This document shows positions 62,041 through 64,000 of a DNA stretch of 64,000 nucleotides, piece by piece. The translations under genes and the position numbers were made by a program. The notes below the pieces were generated by a model that searched no databases, was not told where the DNA came from, and saw only the letters and a list, made by a program, of their open reading frames with translations. This stretch comes from Phenylobacterium sp. (GTDB taxonomy: Bacteria; Pseudomonadota; Alphaproteobacteria; Caulobacterales; Caulobacteraceae), in the NCBI RefSeq assembly GCF_013822795.1, contig NZ_PNLB01000018.1, positions 47,225 to 111,224 of the forward strand, written 5' to 3'. Numbering within the stretch: the first letter of the stretch is position 1; each line of letters opens with the position of its first letter.

Positions 62041-63231
62041 ATGGCCTTCAAGACCCTCGACGACGCTGATCTGGCCGGCAAGCGCACCCTGGTCCGCGTG
62101 GACATCAACGTCCCCATGGCCGAGGGCAAGGTCACCGACGACACCCGCCTGCGGGCCATCCTGCCGACCATCGCCAAGCTGCGCGCCGGCGGCGCCAAGG
62201 TCATCCTGCTGGCCCATTTTGACCGGCCCAAGGGCAAGGTCGTTCCCGAAATGAGCCTGAAGCCGCTGGCCCAGCCGCTGGCCGACCTGCTGGACGCCCC
62301 GGTGGCGTTTGCGGCCGACTGCGTCGGCGAGGCCGCCAAGGCCGCGATCGACGGCCTGAAGAACGGCGACGTGCTGCTGCTGGAGAACGTCCGCTTCCAC
62401 GCCGGCGAAGAAAAGAACGATCCGGAGTTCGCGGGGGCGCTGGCCGCCAATGGCGACCTCTATGTCAACGACGCCTTCTCGGCTGCGCACCGCGCGCACG
62501 CCTCGACCGAAGGGCTGGCGCGCCTGCTGCCGGCCTATGCGGGCGAGCAGATGCGCCGCGAGCTGGACGCGCTGGAAGCCGCGCTCGGCGCGCCCAAGCG
62601 CCCGGTGCTGGGCATCGTCGGCGGCTCGAAGGTCTCGACCAAGCTCGATCTCCTGAACAACCTGGTGACCAAGCTCGACCGGCTGTCGATCGGCGGCGGC
62701 ATGGCCAACACCTTCCTGGCCGCGCAAGGCGTCGACGTCGGCGCCTCGCTCTGCGAGCACGACCTGGCCGACACCGCCCGCGAGATCATGGCGAATGCGC
62801 AGAAGGCCGGCTGCGAACTGCTGCTGCCGATCGACGTGGTGACCGCGCAGGAGGTGAAGCCGGGCGTCGCCTCGAACGTGCGAGAACTGTCGGCCATCGA
62901 GGCGGGCGACCGCATCCTGGACGCCGGCCCCAAGACCCTGGCCAAGCTGATCGCGGCCATGGACGTCTCGAGCACCCTGATCTGGAACGGCCCGCTGGGC
63001 GTGTTCGAGGTCCCGCCCTTTGACGTCGCCACCATGGCGGCGGCCAAGCATGCGGCCGATTTGGCCAAGGCCGGCAAGCTGGTGGCCGTAGCCGGCGGCG
63101 GTGATACAGTCGCGGCTCTTAACGCAGCGGGCCGCGCCGACGACTTCACGTTCGTCTCCACGGCGGGCGGCGCGTTTCTTGAATGGATGGAAGGCAAGGA
63201 GCTGCCCGGAGTGGCGGCCCTGAACGCTTAA
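62041..63231 (+). CDS. pgk: Phosphoglycerate kinase
   Basis: 396 residues. [24 protein letters not shown] (about 3-26) is the N-terminal signature, HRAHASTEG is in the substrate cleft, GGSKVSTKL and [14 protein letters not shown] belong to the nucleotide half, and GGGDTVAAL contacts the phosphates near the C-terminus. ATG at 62041 rather than a TTG three bases earlier. It transfers phosphate from 1,3-bisphosphoglycerate to ADP. Confidence 0.98.
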   Translation: MAFKTLDDADLAGKRTLVRVDINVPMAEGKVTDDTRLRAILPTIAKLRAGGAKVILLAHFDRPKGKVVPEMSLKPLAQPLADLLDAPVAFAADCVGEAAKAAIDGLKNGDVLLLENVRFHAGEEKNDPEFAGALAANGDLYVNDAFSAAHRAHASTEGLARLLPAYAGEQMRRELDALEAALGAPKRPVLGIVGGSKVSTKLDLLNNLVTKLDRLSIGGGMANTFLAAQGVDVGASLCEHDLADTAREIMANAQKAGCELLLPIDVVTAQEVKPGVASNVRELSAIEAGDRILDAGPKTLAKLIAAMDVSSTLIWNGPLGVFEVPPFDVATMAAAKHAADLAKAGKLVAVAGGGDTVAALNAAGRADDFTFVSTAGGAFLEWMEGKELPGVAALNA

Positions 63232-63256
63232 ACTTTAGAACTACGGAGGGCAGGGC

Positions 63257-64000
63257 ATGGCCCGGGTTACTTTGAGACAGCTCCTGGATCACGCGGCCGA
63301 GCACGGCTACGGGGTCCCGGCGTTCAATATCAACAACATGGAACAGGCGCTGGCGATCATGGAGGCCGCCGAGGCCACCGACTCGCCGGTGATCATGCAG
63401 GCCTCGCGCGGGGCCCGCTCCTACGCCAACGACATCGTGCTGAAGCACCTGATCGACGCGATGGCGGAGCTCTATCCGCACATCCCGATCTGCATGCACC
63501 AGGACCACGGCAACAACGAAGCCACCTGCGCCACCGCGATCCAGTACGGCTTCACCTCGGTGATGATGGACGGTTCGCTGAAGGCCGACGGCAAGACCCC
63601 GGCCGACTACGACTACAACGTCGCCGTCACCAAGAACGTGGTCGACATGGCCCACTGGGTCGGTGCCTCGGTCGAGGGCGAGCTGGGCGTGCTGGGTTCG
63701 CTCGAAACCGGCATGGGCGAGAAGGAAGACGGCCACGGTTTCGAGGGCAAGCTCGGCCATGACCAGCTGCTGACCGATCCCGACCAGGCGGTCGAGTTCG
63801 TGAAGGCCACCCAGGTCGACGCCCTGGCCATCGCCATGGGCACCAGCCACGGCGCCTATAAGTTCACCCGCAAGCCGGACGGCGACGTCCTGGCGATGAA
63901 CGTGATCGAAGAGATCCACCGCCGCCTGCCCAACACCCACCTGGTGATGCACGGCTCCTCGTCGGTGCCGCAGGACCTGCAGGACATCATCAACGAGTTC
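63257..64000 (+). CDS. fba: Class II fructose-bisphosphate aldolase (5' part)
   Basis: The first 248 codons of a gene that continues beyond the window. [30 protein letters not shown] (1-30) is the start of class II aldolases. CMHQDHG carries zinc ligands, [22 protein letters not shown] is the active-site Glu loop, GTSHGAYK has a further metal His, and [10 protein letters not shown] the last one. It is the Calvin-type variant with an extra insertion. GGAGGGCAGGGC precedes the ATG. It forms a glycolytic block with gap and pgk. Confidence 0.95.
   Translation, partial: MARVTLRQLLDHAAEHGYGVPAFNINNMEQALAIMEAAEATDSPVIMQASRGARSYANDIVLKHLIDAMAELYPHIPICMHQDHGNNEATCATAIQYGFTSVMMDGSLKADGKTPADYDYNVAVTKNVVDMAHWVGASVEGELGVLGSLETGMGEKEDGHGFEGKLGHDQLLTDPDQAVEFVKATQVDALAIAMGTSHGAYKFTRKPDGDVLAMNVIEEIHRRLPNTHLVMHGSSSVPQDLQDIINEF

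Overview
The window is GC-rich (about two thirds G+C by eye), gene-dense chromosomal DNA from an alphaproteobacterium, most likely a member of the Caulobacterales (Phenylobacterium or Caulobacter type). The main reasons are close resemblance of individual proteins to Caulobacter cell-cycle and stress proteins (a TipF-like degenerate EAL protein, the ZauP/ZapA coiled-coil pair, an SkgA-like MerR regulator, a BamF-type lipoprotein), a HrcA/CIRCE-controlled groESL operon, a 6S RNA between zapA and the 5-formyl-THF cyclo-ligase gene, and a palindromic GGGGGAGGTGGC-type intergenic repeat. I see no rRNA, tRNA, IS element, prophage or CRISPR array.

Layout. 1-14.4 kb: tail of a probable receiver-domain protein, an EmrA/EmrB-type efflux pair, an aminotransferase, a short-chain dehydrogenase, an epoxide-hydrolase-like enzyme, a TauE/SafE permease, a membrane-anchored M20 peptidase, a stand-alone MraY-like transferase, a ClpP paralogue with a changed catalytic triad, a GH13 glucosidase, a Rieske oxygenase, an alpha/beta hydrolase and a glutathione transferase. 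14.4-26.6 kb: an acyl-CoA/electron-transfer block (probable methylsuccinyl-CoA dehydrogenase, two TetR regulators, one coupled to a small ORF behind a perfect palindrome, cobalamin adenosyltransferase, EtfBA, 3-hydroxybutyryl-CoA dehydrogenase), then tipF, a HAD phosphatase, a MaoC protein, ribF and an Rnk-like factor preceded by a 52-residue microprotein.

27-42 kb: ileS-lspA-bamF, a GumN/TraB-like secreted protein, mutL, a DUF2157/GDYXXLXY membrane pair, skgA and a hybrid histidine kinase, a solitary yjhX toxin-like gene, rsmD with a pseudouridine synthase carrying a very long basic Gly/Pro/Arg tail, and tadA. 42-54.8 kb: a periplasmic alkylsulfatase-like hydrolase, an SDR, GNAT acetyltransferases, a TSUP permease, an acyl-CoA dehydrogenase, groESL with CIRCE, a tautomerase, a secreted EF-hand protein, a YmdB-type phosphodiesterase and the formyl-THF cyclo-ligase. 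54.8-64 kb: 6S RNA, the repeat, zapA-zauP, then central carbon genes (tkt, purT, gap, pgk and the start of a class II aldolase), interrupted by two small exported Cys-rich proteins and a lipoprotein with an MliC-like domain.

Functionally most of the window is housekeeping. The accessory-looking items that deserve a second look are the MraY paralogue next to the atypical ClpP, the small-ORF/TetR unit with its palindrome, the solitary YjhX gene with a long leader, and the two tiny exported Cys-rich proteins at 59.3-59.8 kb. Long overlapping ORFs on the opposite strand are GC-skew shadows and were left out.
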